NCBI GenBank assembly: GCA_022360055.1
Contig: JAKSDO010000263.1
Coordinates: 1 to 62,866, forward strand
Direction: 5' to 3'
Length of the DNA: 62,866 nucleotides
Origin: Cytophagales bacterium
GTDB taxonomy: Bacteria > Bacteroidota > Bacteroidia > Cytophagales > Cyclobacteriaceae
A model generated the notes under the pieces. That model was not told the DNA's origin and ran no database searches. It saw only the letters and a program-made list of their open reading frames with translations. Below are positions 1 to 8,310 of this stretch, in pieces (position 1 is the stretch's first letter; each line of letters starts with the position of its first letter). The translations under genes and the position numbers were made by a program.

Positions 1-2
1 CC

Positions 3-1028
3 AATGCATATACTGAATGGTTGAAGGGAAAAGGCGTCGAACCTGCTGATATATTTCAAAAGTAGAATCAAAAAGAAGGATCATATAGCGTCTATAAACC
101 AGATGCTGACCCCAAATACCACCAGACTACCTGGTGTGTGGATCGCGCTATTGAATTTATCGGAGAGAAAAGGACAAAGCCGTGGTTGATGTGTGTGAAT
201 ATATTTGATCCTCATGTGCCTTTCGATGGATTGGATGTTTTCCGTCGCAATTATCCAGAAGAAAATATGCCTTCTCCATTAATCGGTTCGGATGACTGCA
301 ACGTGCAAACCAGACTCAAAGAAGCTTTCTTTCAGAATGAATGTGATACGGATCAACCTAATATCAAATCCACTATAAGTCACTATTACGCCATGATCGA
401 GCTGATCGATAATCAACTGGGAAGGCTGTTCGAATACCTCGATAAGATGGAATTGCGCGATAACACCATGATCATCTTTACTTCTGATCATGGCGAAATG
501 CTGGGTGATCATGGATTATTATTAAAAGGGTGTAGATTTTATGAAGGCCTCGTCCGTGTACCGTTGATAATTTCCTGGCCAGGAAAAGTAGAACAAGGAC
601 TCGTCAGCAATGCTCTGGTAGAACTTATCGATATAGTACCAACCATTGCTGATGCGGTACAACTTGATCCGTTCTGGGTGCAGGGCAAAAGTCTCCTTCC
701 CCTTTTGGAAGGCAGCGCTCCTTCCGACTTCCATAAACCCTATGTGCGGACAGAGTATTACGATGTGCTCAATATGTTTGCTCCCTACGAACCGGAAAAA
801 AATACGCCGGATTATGCGACCATGTACAGGGATGAGCAATACAAGTTAGTCAACTACCATAATCTGGACTACGGAGAATTGTATGACCTTATTGCAGACC
901 CAAATGAGTTTGTCAATCTGTGGGAAAGTGAACAACATAAGGATATCAAACTGGAGTTGATTAAGAAGAGTTTTGATGCGAGCATGGTGATTACAGATCC
1001 CGGACCAAAAAGAATTGGCAGGTATTAA
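3..1028 (+). pseudogene. Sulfatase fragment with in-frame TAG; 5' part outside window
   Basis: One reading frame runs from the window edge to the TAA at 1026-1028, but a TAG at 63-65 interrupts it. Sequence on both sides of the stop looks like S1 sulfatase: before it comes a segment ending in ADIFQK, after it NQKEGSYSVYKPDAD, then PWLMCVNIFDPHVPFD, TSDHGEMLGDHG and the C-terminal GELYDLIADPNEFVNLW. The FGly motif lies upstream of the window. The first start codon after the stop is a GTG at 138, which would remove the whole catalytic N-terminus. A single base change (for example from CAG or AAG) would restore the frame, so this is a recent nonsense mutation, a sequencing error or, less likely, readthrough. 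If full length it would hydrolyse sulfate esters on a glycan in the periplasm or outside the cell. Confidence 0.75.
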
Positions 1029-1231
1029 GCTGAACAGAATTTACGCGCTAGTAATTACATTGAGATTTCATTTTGGACAAGTAAAATTTATAAAGCACAT
1101 CAACAAAAATTTCACCCATAGAGCATAATTAGCTCAAAACTAAAACAATAAATTGTTGATTAAATTCTTTTTATGTGATACATATATACTTTTTTTGTGT
1201 GTATAATTGTTCTGTAGTAAGATTATTAGTT

Positions 1232-2131
1232 ATGAAACTTTATCTGGCAATTCAGCTAAATCAACAAGAAAAAGCTCATATAAATAAAAACTGGAAAGGG
1301 GATATTCTTAGGATATGGGGTATCATTGGAAATGAATACCAAACAGGAAAATGTCATTATTATATTATGGATAGGACTCCACTGACGGATCACATTTCAC
1401 CTGATTCATACGACTGGCCACTTGTAAGCGGCTTTGATTGTAATGCTCTCGAACCACGTCTTGCAAACTGGAAAAATCATGCCATTCAGTGTAGTGGCGG
1501 TTCTGTGTTCCAGCACGCTACTTACCTCCGTGGTATGGATAGCCTCATGATGGACATGATGATTGATATTGAAAAAGCAGAATACATTCTGGATAGATTT
1601 TCAGAGTTCTATTATACTTTTTTTGAAAATATCTTTAAATCTTCAGGGCATCTGATCGACATCTTTGCATTAGCAGATGATCTGGCTGCACAAAACAATT
1701 TGATGATCAGCCCTGATATGTTTGAGCAATATGTTGCCCCTCGGATAAAGAGAATGGCAGATCTTGCACATCAATATGACATAAAACTTTTGCTGCATAC
1801 TGATGGTAATGTAAGATCATTGATACCAAGATTTATCGAACTCGGGGTAGATATTCTCGACCCGATCCAGCCTGAAGCCGATGAGATGGATCCTATCTCC
1901 ATAAAACATGAATTCGGACGCGATATTTGCTTAAGAGGCGGTATCAGTGCTCAAAAAATAATGGCTCATGGATCGAAAAGTGATGTGAGAGATGAGACAA
2001 GAAGGATATTGGACGAACTGGCTCCGGGTGGAGGTTACATATTATCTCCAGGACATCCGGTTCTTCAAGATGATATTTCTATCGAAAACATCATCACGAT
2101 GTATGAAACAGGGCTTGAATACTTTCAATAG
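1232..2131 (+). CDS. Uroporphyrinogen-decarboxylase-like (URO-D superfamily) protein, N-terminally short
   Basis: About 299 residues from the ATG at 1232; a GTG at 1175 would add 19 unlikely residues. The body matches the URO-D/MtaA TIM-barrel family: RIWGI near residue 30, YDWP near 65, an internal LLHTDGNV strand-loop, LRGGIS and the C-terminal GGGYILSPGHPVLQDD. Family members normally carry about 90-100 more N-terminal residues with the first barrel strand, and nothing like that is visible in 1029-1231. The gene therefore appears 5'-truncated and may be inactive. URO-D homologues outside haem synthesis often act as corrinoid-linked methyltransferases; the substrate here is unknown. The gene converges with the FadR-type regulator, with a 3 bp gap between stop codons. 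Confidence 0.6.
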   Translation: MKLYLAIQLNQQEKAHINKNWKGDILRIWGIIGNEYQTGKCHYYIMDRTPLTDHISPDSYDWPLVSGFDCNALEPRLANWKNHAIQCSGGSVFQHATYLRGMDSLMMDMMIDIEKAEYILDRFSEFYYTFFENIFKSSGHLIDIFALADDLAAQNNLMISPDMFEQYVAPRIKRMADLAHQYDIKLLLHTDGNVRSLIPRFIELGVDILDPIQPEADEMDPISIKHEFGRDICLRGGISAQKIMAHGSKSDVRDETRRILDELAPGGGYILSPGHPVLQDDISIENIITMYETGLEYFQ

Positions 2132-2134
2132 TAG

Positions 2135-2869
2135 TTATAGATTACCATTCTTCCATTGCTTAAGCATCTCAAAATGAGGCTCCAGATGCTTCTTCATTGC
2201 AGTTCTAAAACTCTCCGGTGTTCCTGTCTTTAGTTCCCTAACAATATCTTCGTGTGTAGCTGTTCCTGTCCTTGGGGCTTTGAGTTCAGATTCATACTCT
2301 ATTACATGTTCAAAGACTGGCAGTAGCAAATACTGAAACTTCTTCATGGTTTCATTCCTTGAAATTTCATACAATTTGCCATGGAATTCAATTTCAAATT
2401 CCAGCTTAAATAGTGTTTTATCTTTCTTTTTCTTTTTTGCTATGATCCTTTCGAGATCCTTAATGTCTTGATCAGTTTTATAAATGAATAATAAATCGGA
2501 CATTCCCATTTCAAGCACCAGTCTCAGCTTGAAGATATCCATTAAAGATTTCTTATCCATAAACTTGGGATGAAGCACTCGCTCCATTCCACCCAAGATA
2601 TTGGGAGAAGTCAGGATCATGCCTCGTTTTTTTCGGCTTTCTATCAGACCAAGCATCCTAAACCTACTTAATGCTTCACGAATCACATTTCTGCTAACAC
2701 CCAATGCCTCAGCCAATTCCATTTCTTTAGGTAGTGCATCCCCTATTTTAAAATCTTGATTCTTAAAATACTCCTGAAGTTTTATTTCTACTGTCTCCGC
2801 CATTGATAACGGCATTACCGGATCTAATCCTAAGCGGCTTGAAATATCTGTAGTTGACTCTTTTTCCAT
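2135..2869 (-). CDS. FadR-subfamily GntR transcriptional regulator (wHTH + FCD)
   Basis: 244 residues. The N-terminal winged helix (about residues 25-95) has the typical GntR pattern, with LPKEMELAEALGVSRNVIREAL followed by the wing ESRKKRGMIL. The C-terminal all-alpha FCD domain (about 105-235) shows the conserved Arg of FKLRLVLE and the metal/ligand His positions of EFHGKLYEIS, THEDIV and MKKHLEPH. Such proteins are dimeric repressors released by a small acid or sugar acid. It has its own promoter (2926-2955) containing a TGTC-C-GACA palindrome typical of this subfamily, so autoregulation is likely. The targets may include the neighbouring broken sulfatase/URO-D cluster. The ligand is unknown. 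Confidence 0.85.
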   Translation of the reverse strand: MEKESTTDISSRLGLDPVMPLSMAETVEIKLQEYFKNQDFKIGDALPKEMELAEALGVSRNVIREALSRFRMLGLIESRKKRGMILTSPNILGGMERVLHPKFMDKKSLMDIFKLRLVLEMGMSDLLFIYKTDQDIKDLERIIAKKKKKDKTLFKLEFEIEFHGKLYEISRNETMKKFQYLLLPVFEHVIEYESELKAPRTGTATHEDIVRELKTGTPESFRTAMKKHLEPHFEMLKQWKNGNL

Positions 2870-2925
2870 GATTAGCTATTGTATAGAAATGCAAATTAAA
2901 TAATGATGAGGTTCAAAATTCCGAA

Positions 2926-2955
2926 CAAAGATAAATATGTCGGACATAAAATCAA
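2926..2955 (-). promoter_or_regulatory. Bacteroidota-type promoter of the FadR-type regulator
   Basis: On the minus strand a -33 TTG (2955-2953) is followed after exactly 19 bp by TATCTTTG (2933-2926), a perfect TAnnTTTG -7 element. The ATG follows about 55 bp downstream. The spacing and both boxes fit the Bacteroidota primary-sigma consensus. Confidence 0.65.
2936..2948. promoter_or_regulatory. Probable FadR-family operator (TATGTC-C-GACATA)
   Basis: A perfect 13 bp inverted repeat with a single central base lies between the -33 and -7 boxes of the regulator's promoter. Its core TGTCnGACA is the kind of site FadR-subfamily GntR proteins bind. Binding here would block RNA polymerase, giving negative autoregulation. 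I found no second copy in the first 4 kb. Confidence 0.55.
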
Positions 2956-3084
2956 ATTCAATCAATAACCGATACCAAGGTTTCTATCCCAAATCATTTT
3001 AGTCAAAGTCCTTTGCTAGCATTATTATATTTTGTATTTATGTATTACATATTAGTGTAAATATATTTTTTTTTGTCAGAACAC

Positions 3085-3276
3085 ATGAGGTCTAATAACA
3101 ATTATAGCATAATGCTCTCCATTTTAATTCTGTTTTTCTCAGTGCAATTAAGCGCACAAAAACTGGACGATGAGAAGGCATGTTTCAATTGGAATCAAAT
3201 GGCAGAGTTGCCAATATTTGGTTCACAGCAAGAAGCATTGGGAGTGGCAGGAGCAATTTCTGGCATATCCAAATGA
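3085..3276 (+). pseudogene. N-terminal remnant of a secreted kelch-type mutarotase
   Basis: The frame starts with a signal peptide (hydrophobic LSILILFFSVQLSAQ) and continues through FNWNQMAELPIFGSQQEALG and VAGAISGIS before a TGA. The order W-x-x-x-x-ELP, a short gap, then LGVAGxxxGxS is how cyclically permuted kelch mutarotases (NanM-like) begin. In that family the text continues into an AGGANFP-type blade, which is absent here. About 60 of roughly 350 residues remain. The frame runs directly into the antisense remnant of another gene (3270-3434), so a deletion or rearrangement joined them. Confidence 0.5.
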
Positions 3277-3434
3277 TGTCTTTGGAATTTTCAATGTCAA
3301 GCTTGTCGTAGACCTGCTCTGGTCCTATCCAATGAGCATTCCAATTAGAGTTTGATGGTGCGGTTTCTAAAGAACAAGCGAACAAGAAAAAAGCAAATAG
3401 TTGAATCAGAATTAGGTAAAAAAAGCTTCTTCAT
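3270..3434 (-). pseudogene. N-terminal remnant of a lipoprotein, rhamnosidase-like, with frameshift
   Basis: Starting from ATG at 3434 the frame is correct for MKKL, then a run of seven T puts it out of phase. Removing one T gives MKKLFYLILIQLFAFFLFAC, an ideal lipoprotein signal with an LFAC lipobox, followed by SLETAPSNSNWNAHWIGPEQ. The NWxAxWIGP segment resembles the start of family GH78 alpha-L-rhamnosidases. Only about 50 residues remain before the sequence merges with the mutarotase remnant. Broken twice: homopolymer frameshift and loss of the body. Confidence 0.45.
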
Positions 3435-3788
3435 GAGTGCTCAGTTTATCAAATTATTAGAACCATCGATCATATCCTTTTGCCTATCATCCAATTTTCA
3501 ACAACGATCGCTTTGAAATCTGAAGGTTCTTCACATATATAAAGTAAAAATTTTATTTGTAGCACATATTAACATATTAAATAGCTTAGCATCTCATATT
3601 TGACTTAAATATGCGTAACAAAAAGAGATCAAGGGCTAACCGACAATTTCTACTTAACATACTATCAACTGCCTTTTACAATTTTACCACAGTATCAAAA
3701 AAACTCTTTAACATTACAAAGCATATTCAGTCAACCTTGGATATTGGATGCAGAATCTGCGGGGGAAGCATCATTCTAAATATTATAG
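3435..3788. other. Gene-free AT-rich stretch
   Basis: About 350 bp, strongly AT-rich. A short open frame from 3611 on the + strand has no recognisable protein features. I see no repeat, terminator or RNA gene here. It sits between gene remnants, so it is probably decayed sequence. Confidence 0.5.
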
Positions 3789-3929
3789 TGGCAATTGAGA
3801 AAAACAGTGCTCAGTTTGGCAATGGGTACCTCATTTTTAAAACTGGCTGAGGAAATTGGAATTCGCCTAATTCCGGAAAGTTTTATCTTTCTTGAAAACC
3901 TAATTGAAGGAAAGAAGAAATTGAATTGA
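3789..3929 (+). pseudogene. Short fragment resembling 5-oxoprolinase subunit PxpA (LamB/YcsF)
   Basis: A 46-codon frame following a TAG at 3786 reads SLAMGTSFLKLAEEIGIR then LIPESF. The spacing G-x6-A-x3-G-[LI]-[KR]-x3-E-x-F fits the PxpA segment that normally reads GLAGSxLxxxAxxxGLxxxxEVFADR. The essential ADR that should follow is lost. It is a fragment at best, and the family assignment is tentative. Confidence 0.3.
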
Positions 3930-4098
3930 GTGAAGCAAATAAAAGCATAGCAAAACCTGCTGCCTAATGAGATTTACAAGTCAATTTAATCAAATAAACG
4001 AACATTTTCTTCTACAAAATTGACCTTAACAGCCTCTTTCGTTTCCCCCAAGAAAAAAACACTCACAAATTTTACTTCGTAAGTGCTTGATTTTTAAG

Positions 4099-4172
4099 TG
4101 ATTCCACAGGGACTCGAACCCCGAACCTACTGCTTAGAAGGCAGTTGCTCTATCCAGTTGAGCTATGGAACC
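4099..4172 (-). tRNA. tRNA-Arg (anticodon TCT)
   Basis: The minus strand folds as a full cloverleaf. The acceptor GGTTCCA pairs with TGGAATC (one G-U) and is followed by discriminator A. The D-arm lies around AGCTC..GAGC, and the anticodon stem ACTGC/GCAGT encloses loop CTTCTAA with anticodon TCT at the proper position. The T-arm is GGGGTTCGAGTCCC-like. CCA is not encoded, as is usual in Bacteroidota. Its 3' end faces the decayed 1-4098 segment, a typical arrangement for island insertion. Confidence 0.95.
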
Positions 4173-4196
4173 ATCTCGCAACGCATTTGCCGCCAA

Positions 4197-4226
4197 TCCG
4201 GACCCTGGTCCGGCCTGAAATCAGGC
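4197..4226. terminator. Two adjacent hairpins between hisIE and tRNA-Arg
   Basis: TCCGGACC/GGTCCGG (loop CT) and GCCTGA/TCAGGC (loop AA) lie side by side downstream of hisIE and just upstream of the tRNA 5' end. Neither is followed by a clean T-run. They may end or process the trp-his transcript or separate it from the tRNA. The assignment as a terminator is by position. Confidence 0.35.
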
Positions 4227-4280
4227 TGCAAATGTATAAATATTTTTGATAAATGTAAAACCGGATGTCTTCCGAATTTA

Positions 4281-4877
4281 TTACTGTTTATGGCGCTCCC
4301 TCAGCACGTCTACCACGTCACCAAGTTTTACCTGCTTTGCCTCCAGCAGCACGAGCAGATGAAAAAGAAGGTCCGCCGCCTCGTTCTTGAACAGATCCTC
4401 ATCGGAATCCTTGGCTTCAATGACCAACTCGACGGCTTCCTCCCCTACTTTTTGCGCAATTTTATTTATGCCCTTGTCAAAAAGCAGTTTTGTGTAAGAC
4501 TTGGCCGCTGTGCTCGCCTTCCTTTCCTCGATTACGGTTTGCAGGTAATGCAGGAACAGGGCATTGGTTTTGTTGGTCTCGCTAAAGCAGGTATCGGTTC
4601 CCGTATGGCAGACAGGGCCCTGCGGATCTGCCTTTATAAGAAGGGCATCACGATCGCAATCGGGTATAATTTCCTTTACGTGAAGAAAATTACCGGAAGT
4701 CTCCCCCTTGGTCCACAACCGTCCCTTCGTTCTGCTGTAAAAAGTCACTTTACCTTCGGCCCTGGTCTTTTTCAGGGACGCTTCATTCATATATCCCAAC
4801 ATCAAAACTTTATTGGTCGACCAATCCTGAACGATGGCCGGAACCAGTCCGTCTCCCTTCTCAAAATCGATTTTCAT
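4281..4877 (-). CDS. hisIE: Bifunctional phosphoribosyl-AMP cyclohydrolase / phosphoribosyl-ATP pyrophosphatase
   Basis: 198 residues carrying steps 2 and 3 of histidine synthesis in one chain. The HisI half (about 1-110) has the Zn/Mg-binding pattern CDxDALL near 73 and QxGPVCHTGTDTCF near 85-98. The HisE half (about 115-198) has the MazG-like KVGEEAVELVIEAK and EAADLLFHLLVLL helices. Length is normal for the fusion. Start ATG is 6 bp after the hisF stop, so it is translated as the last gene of the trp-DAHPS-his run. Confidence 0.96.
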   Translation of the reverse strand: MKIDFEKGDGLVPAIVQDWSTNKVLMLGYMNEASLKKTRAEGKVTFYSRTKGRLWTKGETSGNFLHVKEIIPDCDRDALLIKADPQGPVCHTGTDTCFSETNKTNALFLHYLQTVIEERKASTAAKSYTKLLFDKGINKIAQKVGEEAVELVIEAKDSDEDLFKNEAADLLFHLLVLLEAKQVKLGDVVDVLRERHKQ

Positions 4878-4883
4878 GTTATT

Positions 4884-5645
4884 TTAAATTTCTATTCGAA
4901 CTGAAATACCCTGCGCATCGAGGTATTTTTTGAGCGAAGGTATTGGAATTTCTTTAAAGTGAAAAATACTGGCCGCTAAAGCGGCATCTGCAGCGCCGTC
5001 CGTAAACACCTCATAGAAATGGCCCATCGTTCCTGCCCCGCCGGAAGCAATAACCGGAATATGAAGCTTCGTCGATATTTTCGATGTCAGTTCATTGGCG
5101 AAACCGGCTTTTGTTCCGTCATGATCCATGGAGGTGAGCAGAATCTCGCCTGCCCCGCGCTCCTGACACTCGTACGCCCAGGCTTCGGTTACAATCTCGG
5201 TAGGTGTTCGTCCTCCGTGGGTATGTACCATATTTCTGTTTCCGTAATCCTTGGTGTCGATGGCCACGACCACACATTGGCTGCCGAATTGCAGGGCAAG
5301 CTCATCGATAAGCCCGGGTCTGCGCACAGCCGACGAGTTGATTGAGATTTTATCGGCGCCGGCATTTAGCAGATCGCTCACATCCTGTACCGAAGAAATG
5401 CCGCCTCCGACCGTAAACGGAATGTTAATTTGTCTCGCCACATTTCTCACCAGTTCCACCAGTGTTTTTCTATTTTCAACCGTTGCGGTTATATCCAGAA
5501 ACACAAGCTCATCCGCGCCTTGCTCAGCATAGATTGCGCCCTGCTCCACCGCATCTCCGGCATCCCTCAATTCCACAAAATTGACCCCCTTGACGGTACG
5601 CCCGTCCTTAATATCCAGGCAGGGAATTATTCGTTTTGTCAGCAT
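4884..5645 (-). CDS. hisF: Imidazole glycerol phosphate synthase, cyclase subunit
   Basis: 253-residue half-barrel-duplicated TIM barrel. The catalytic Asp of CLDIKDG (D11) and that of VVAIDTKDY (D130) are both present, as are the phosphate loops FTVGGGI and VIASGGAG. It uses ammonia from HisH to turn PRFAR into imidazole glycerol phosphate and AICAR. The start codon is 309 bp downstream of hisA, the largest gap in the his part. That gap contains a type A leader unit (5713-5798). Confidence 0.97.
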   Translation of the reverse strand: MLTKRIIPCLDIKDGRTVKGVNFVELRDAGDAVEQGAIYAEQGADELVFLDITATVENRKTLVELVRNVARQINIPFTVGGGISSVQDVSDLLNAGADKISINSSAVRRPGLIDELALQFGSQCVVVAIDTKDYGNRNMVHTHGGRTPTEIVTEAWAYECQERGAGEILLTSMDHDGTKAGFANELTSKISTKLHIPVIASGGAGTMGHFYEVFTDGAADAALAASIFHFKEIPIPSLKKYLDAQGISVRIEI

Positions 5646-5712
5646 CAGCCTTTATTTTGTCTTTTATATAATTGAATTACATTGTTGCCCACACAAATTG
5701 CGATTATTTCAT

Positions 5713-5798
5713 CCGCGTATATTTTGGTTGCTGACACACAGAGCAATATAATCGTGCTCGTGCGTATCCTGAATTCACTCCGGCCCTGCCGGTTTCAT
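5713..5798 (-). repeat. Type A leader unit, copy 1 (86 bp) between hisA and hisF
   Basis: Read on the minus strand it begins ATGAAA, then the perfect hairpin CCGGC-AGG-GCCGG. It continues to a long second stem in which GATACGCA pairs with TGTGTGTC, and GAGCA with TGCTC, using G-U pairs where the sequence differs from other copies. It ends next to another ATG triplet (5712-5710). Unlike the other sites, that ATG is not a gene start; hisF begins 65 bp further on. The rest of the 5646-5954 gap shows no gene; its purine-rich minus strand has only short open frames. Other copies: 12904-12992, 35019-35108, 41042-41129, 42621-42708. Confidence 0.8.
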
Positions 5799-5954
5799 CT
5801 GCCTTTAAAGCAAAATCAATCCGCCTGTCATCCTGACCGGACGTCCTTTCAGTCAGTCCCATATACGATGGATATTCTTTATTTCCCATCCCTCTTTCTC
5901 CATGCTTCATCCCTCCTTCCGCATTCCCTGTTCTCCATTATCAACTCCCAGCCC

Positions 5955-6674
5955 CTACATCAGAAATCCTTCCAGCTCTTTCAGGCTTATTCTGTTTTCG
6001 TAAATGGCTTTCCCGACGATTACTCCGTGGAGCGGAAGCCGGTCCAACGCAAGTATATCCGCCATTTCGGATACGCCGCCGCTGGCGATAATTTCCAGTG
6101 ACGGGAATTTACGCGACATGTCTTTATAGAGATCTACCGCCGGTCCGGCCAAGACGCCGTCTTTACTCACATCCGTTGAAATCACATACCGGATTCCCTT
6201 TGCCATATATTCCTCCAAAAAAGCATCCAGTTCCCGTGAACTGTCTTCTTGCCAGCCACTTATAGCAATTTTTCCATGCAGGACGTCCGCACCCAGAATA
6301 ATTTTTTCAGCCCCGTATTTTTCAAGCCACGCTTCAAATAATCCCGGATTTTTCACCGCTACGCTCCCTCCCGTCACCTGGCTGGCGCCCGAGTCAAAGG
6401 CAAGCCGAATGTCACGATCGGATTGCACCCCTCCGCCGAAATCAATTCGTAGCCGGGTATGTGTGGCAATCCGTTCGAGCACCTTCCGGTTAACTATTCT
6501 TTTTTGCTTTGCCCCGTCCAGGTCGACGAGATGTAACCGGCGAACGCCGGCTCCCTCGAATGCTTTAGCAACCTCCAGCGGGTCCTCGTTATAAATTTTT
6601 TTTTGGCTGTAGTCGCCTTTTGTGAGGCGAACAGCTTTTCCACCGATAATATCGATCGCAGGAATTATGATCAT
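5955..6674 (-). CDS. hisA: 1-(5-phosphoribosyl)-5-[(5-phosphoribosylamino)methylideneamino]imidazole-4-carboxamide isomerase
   Basis: 239 residues, a TIM barrel homologous to HisF. It catalyses the Amadori rearrangement of ProFAR to PRFAR. The general base Asp is in IPAIDIIGG (D8) and the acid in ISTDVSKDGVL (about D128). Phosphate loops are FGGGVQS and IIASGGVS. Its ATG follows the hisH stop with no gap (TAA-ATG), so the two are likely translationally coupled. Confidence 0.97.
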   Translation of the reverse strand: MIIIPAIDIIGGKAVRLTKGDYSQKKIYNEDPLEVAKAFEGAGVRRLHLVDLDGAKQKRIVNRKVLERIATHTRLRIDFGGGVQSDRDIRLAFDSGASQVTGGSVAVKNPGLFEAWLEKYGAEKIILGADVLHGKIAISGWQEDSSRELDAFLEEYMAKGIRYVISTDVSKDGVLAGPAVDLYKDMSRKFPSLEIIASGGVSEMADILALDRLPLHGVIVGKAIYENRISLKELEGFLM

Positions 6675-7259
6675 TTACGTCCGTTTTAAAAAATTCTCTA
6701 AAAACTGTTGCCCGGTCTTTCCGCTTTTCTCCGGGTGTCCCTGGATGGCATAAAAATTGTCCTTCCGCAACGCGGCGCTAAACTCATTTACATAATCGGA
6801 TTTCGCAATAGTTTCATCACCAATTTCACAGTAATAGCTGTGCACAAAATAGATAAATGCATCTTCCGGCAATCCGCGGAACATGTCGCCCCGCATGTCG
6901 GACAGCTTGTTCCAGCCCATGTGAGGGACTTTTAGTTTTGGTTCAAACCGGATCACATTTAAATCAAATATTCCCAGGCATTCCGTGTCATTCTCTTCCG
7001 AGTGCCTGCACATCAATTGCTGACCGAGGCAAATCCCCAAAAACGGTTGCCTGAGCGCGACGATCAATTCATCGAGCTTCCTGACTTTCAGATAGTCCAT
7101 TGCGGTGCTGGCCTCCCCAACACCGGGAAATATCACTTTATCGGCTCCCCGGATCACTTCCGGATCATCGCTGATAACCGGACGGACCCCCAAACGATTT
7201 AGGGTGTTGATTACGGAAACCACATTACCGGCGTTGTATTTAATAATGACTATGTTCAT
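6675..7259 (-). CDS. hisH: Imidazole glycerol phosphate synthase, glutamine amidotransferase subunit
   Basis: 194-residue class I glutamine amidotransferase that feeds ammonia to HisF. The nucleophile Cys is in LGICLGQQLM (about C78) and the His/Glu pair in IQGHPEKSG (about 176-178). The oxyanion-type motif FPGVGEA is present. It starts 38 bp after the DAHP synthase stop, marking where the trp part passes into the his part. Confidence 0.96.
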   Translation of the reverse strand: MNIVIIKYNAGNVVSVINTLNRLGVRPVISDDPEVIRGADKVIFPGVGEASTAMDYLKVRKLDELIVALRQPFLGICLGQQLMCRHSEENDTECLGIFDLNVIRFEPKLKVPHMGWNKLSDMRGDMFRGLPEDAFIYFVHSYYCEIGDETIAKSDYVNEFSAALRKDNFYAIQGHPEKSGKTGQQFLENFLKRT

Positions 7260-7297
7260 AACTTAAGGTTTTGACATGAGAGGACGTACGGCGGCCG

Positions 7298-8308
7298 CTA
7301 AAACGACCTCAACAATTCATACGATGCCCTCATTTTTTTTACAAGTGCTTCCGACTCTTTGAAATCAATGGTTTGCTGTCCGTCCGAAAATGCCTTATAC
7401 GGATTCGAATGGGTTTCGTAAATCACACCGTCGGCGCCAGCCATTACCGAAGCCAGGGCTATTGCCTCCACATGTCTTCGGATCCCAATTCCGTGGGAAG
7501 GATCGGCGATGACAGGCAAATGGGTCTTCTCCTTTAGAATGGGAATCGCATTCAGGTCCATCGTATTTCGACTCGCTTTCTCGTAGGTGCGAATCCCCCG
7601 CTCGCAAAGTATTAATCTTTCATTACCGCCTGAAAATACATATTCGGCCGAGTAGAGCAATTCATCGATGGTTCCGGAGATTCCCCTTTTGATCATTACG
7701 GGCTTGTCTACTTTGCCCAGCGCATCGAGCAAATTAAAATTCTGTGTATTTCTCGCTCCCACCTGGAAAATATCGACATATTCCAGCATCGGTTCGATCT
7801 GCGATACCTGCATGACCTCCGTCACGATCTTGATCCCGGCCGCCCGGGCATGTTTATACCACAGCTCGAGCCCTTCAATTCCCAACCCCCGGAAAGCATA
7901 GGGCGAGCTTCTCGGTTTGTAAACGCCTCCCCGCATCATTCGAATACCACTGGCCTTCAGATGGGCAATCGTCTCATAAATTTGCGCTTCACCTTCAATG
8001 GAACAGGGACCGGCCATGATCGCCAGCTCTCCGTTTCCTACGATGACGCCGTCTCCGAGGTCAATTATTGTCGGGCGCACTTTCCATTTTCTTGAAACCA
8101 GTTTGTAACTGTCCGAAACAATATGGATGTCGTCTATCCCGGGCATATTGCCAATCTGGCGAATGTCAAAGTCCGAGCTGCCAATCCCAATAAGGTAAGT
8201 TCCTTTTTGCGTCCTCACCTCGTTGGCTTCGTACTTTAAGCCATTCACTTTTTTGACAATCGCATCTTTTTCTGCCGGTTTGATATTTTTGTTTAACTGA
8301 ATGATCAT
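7298..8308 (-). CDS. aroF: 3-deoxy-7-phosphoheptulonate (DAHP) synthase, type I-beta
   Basis: 336 residues from ATG at 8308, 2 bp after the trpA stop. An earlier in-frame start would add 38 non-homologous residues lying over trpA. The N-terminal ferredoxin/ACT-like regulatory domain (about 1-75) is that of the I-beta class. The barrel has MAGPCSIE, the PEP-binding GGVYKPRSSPYAF, the VGARNTQNF strand, PVMIKRG and IADPSHGIG. It condenses PEP and erythrose 4-phosphate, the first step towards chorismate and so Trp. Placement after trpA puts the supply step under the trp attenuator. Confidence 0.93.
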   Translation of the reverse strand: MIIQLNKNIKPAEKDAIVKKVNGLKYEANEVRTQKGTYLIGIGSSDFDIRQIGNMPGIDDIHIVSDSYKLVSRKWKVRPTIIDLGDGVIVGNGELAIMAGPCSIEGEAQIYETIAHLKASGIRMMRGGVYKPRSSPYAFRGLGIEGLELWYKHARAAGIKIVTEVMQVSQIEPMLEYVDIFQVGARNTQNFNLLDALGKVDKPVMIKRGISGTIDELLYSAEYVFSGGNERLILCERGIRTYEKASRNTMDLNAIPILKEKTHLPVIADPSHGIGIRRHVEAIALASVMAGADGVIYETHSNPYKAFSDGQQTIDFKESEALVKKMRASYELLRSF

Positions 8309-8310
8309 CG

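Noticed and set aside
3611-3850. 79-codon plus-strand frame in the decayed region
   Set aside because: No domain, signal or compositional support; the AT-rich surroundings produce such frames by chance.
4098-4904. 268-codon open frame on the plus strand across tRNA-Arg and hisIE
   Set aside because: It lies antisense to the tRNA and to the well-conserved hisIE and has no protein-like features of its own.
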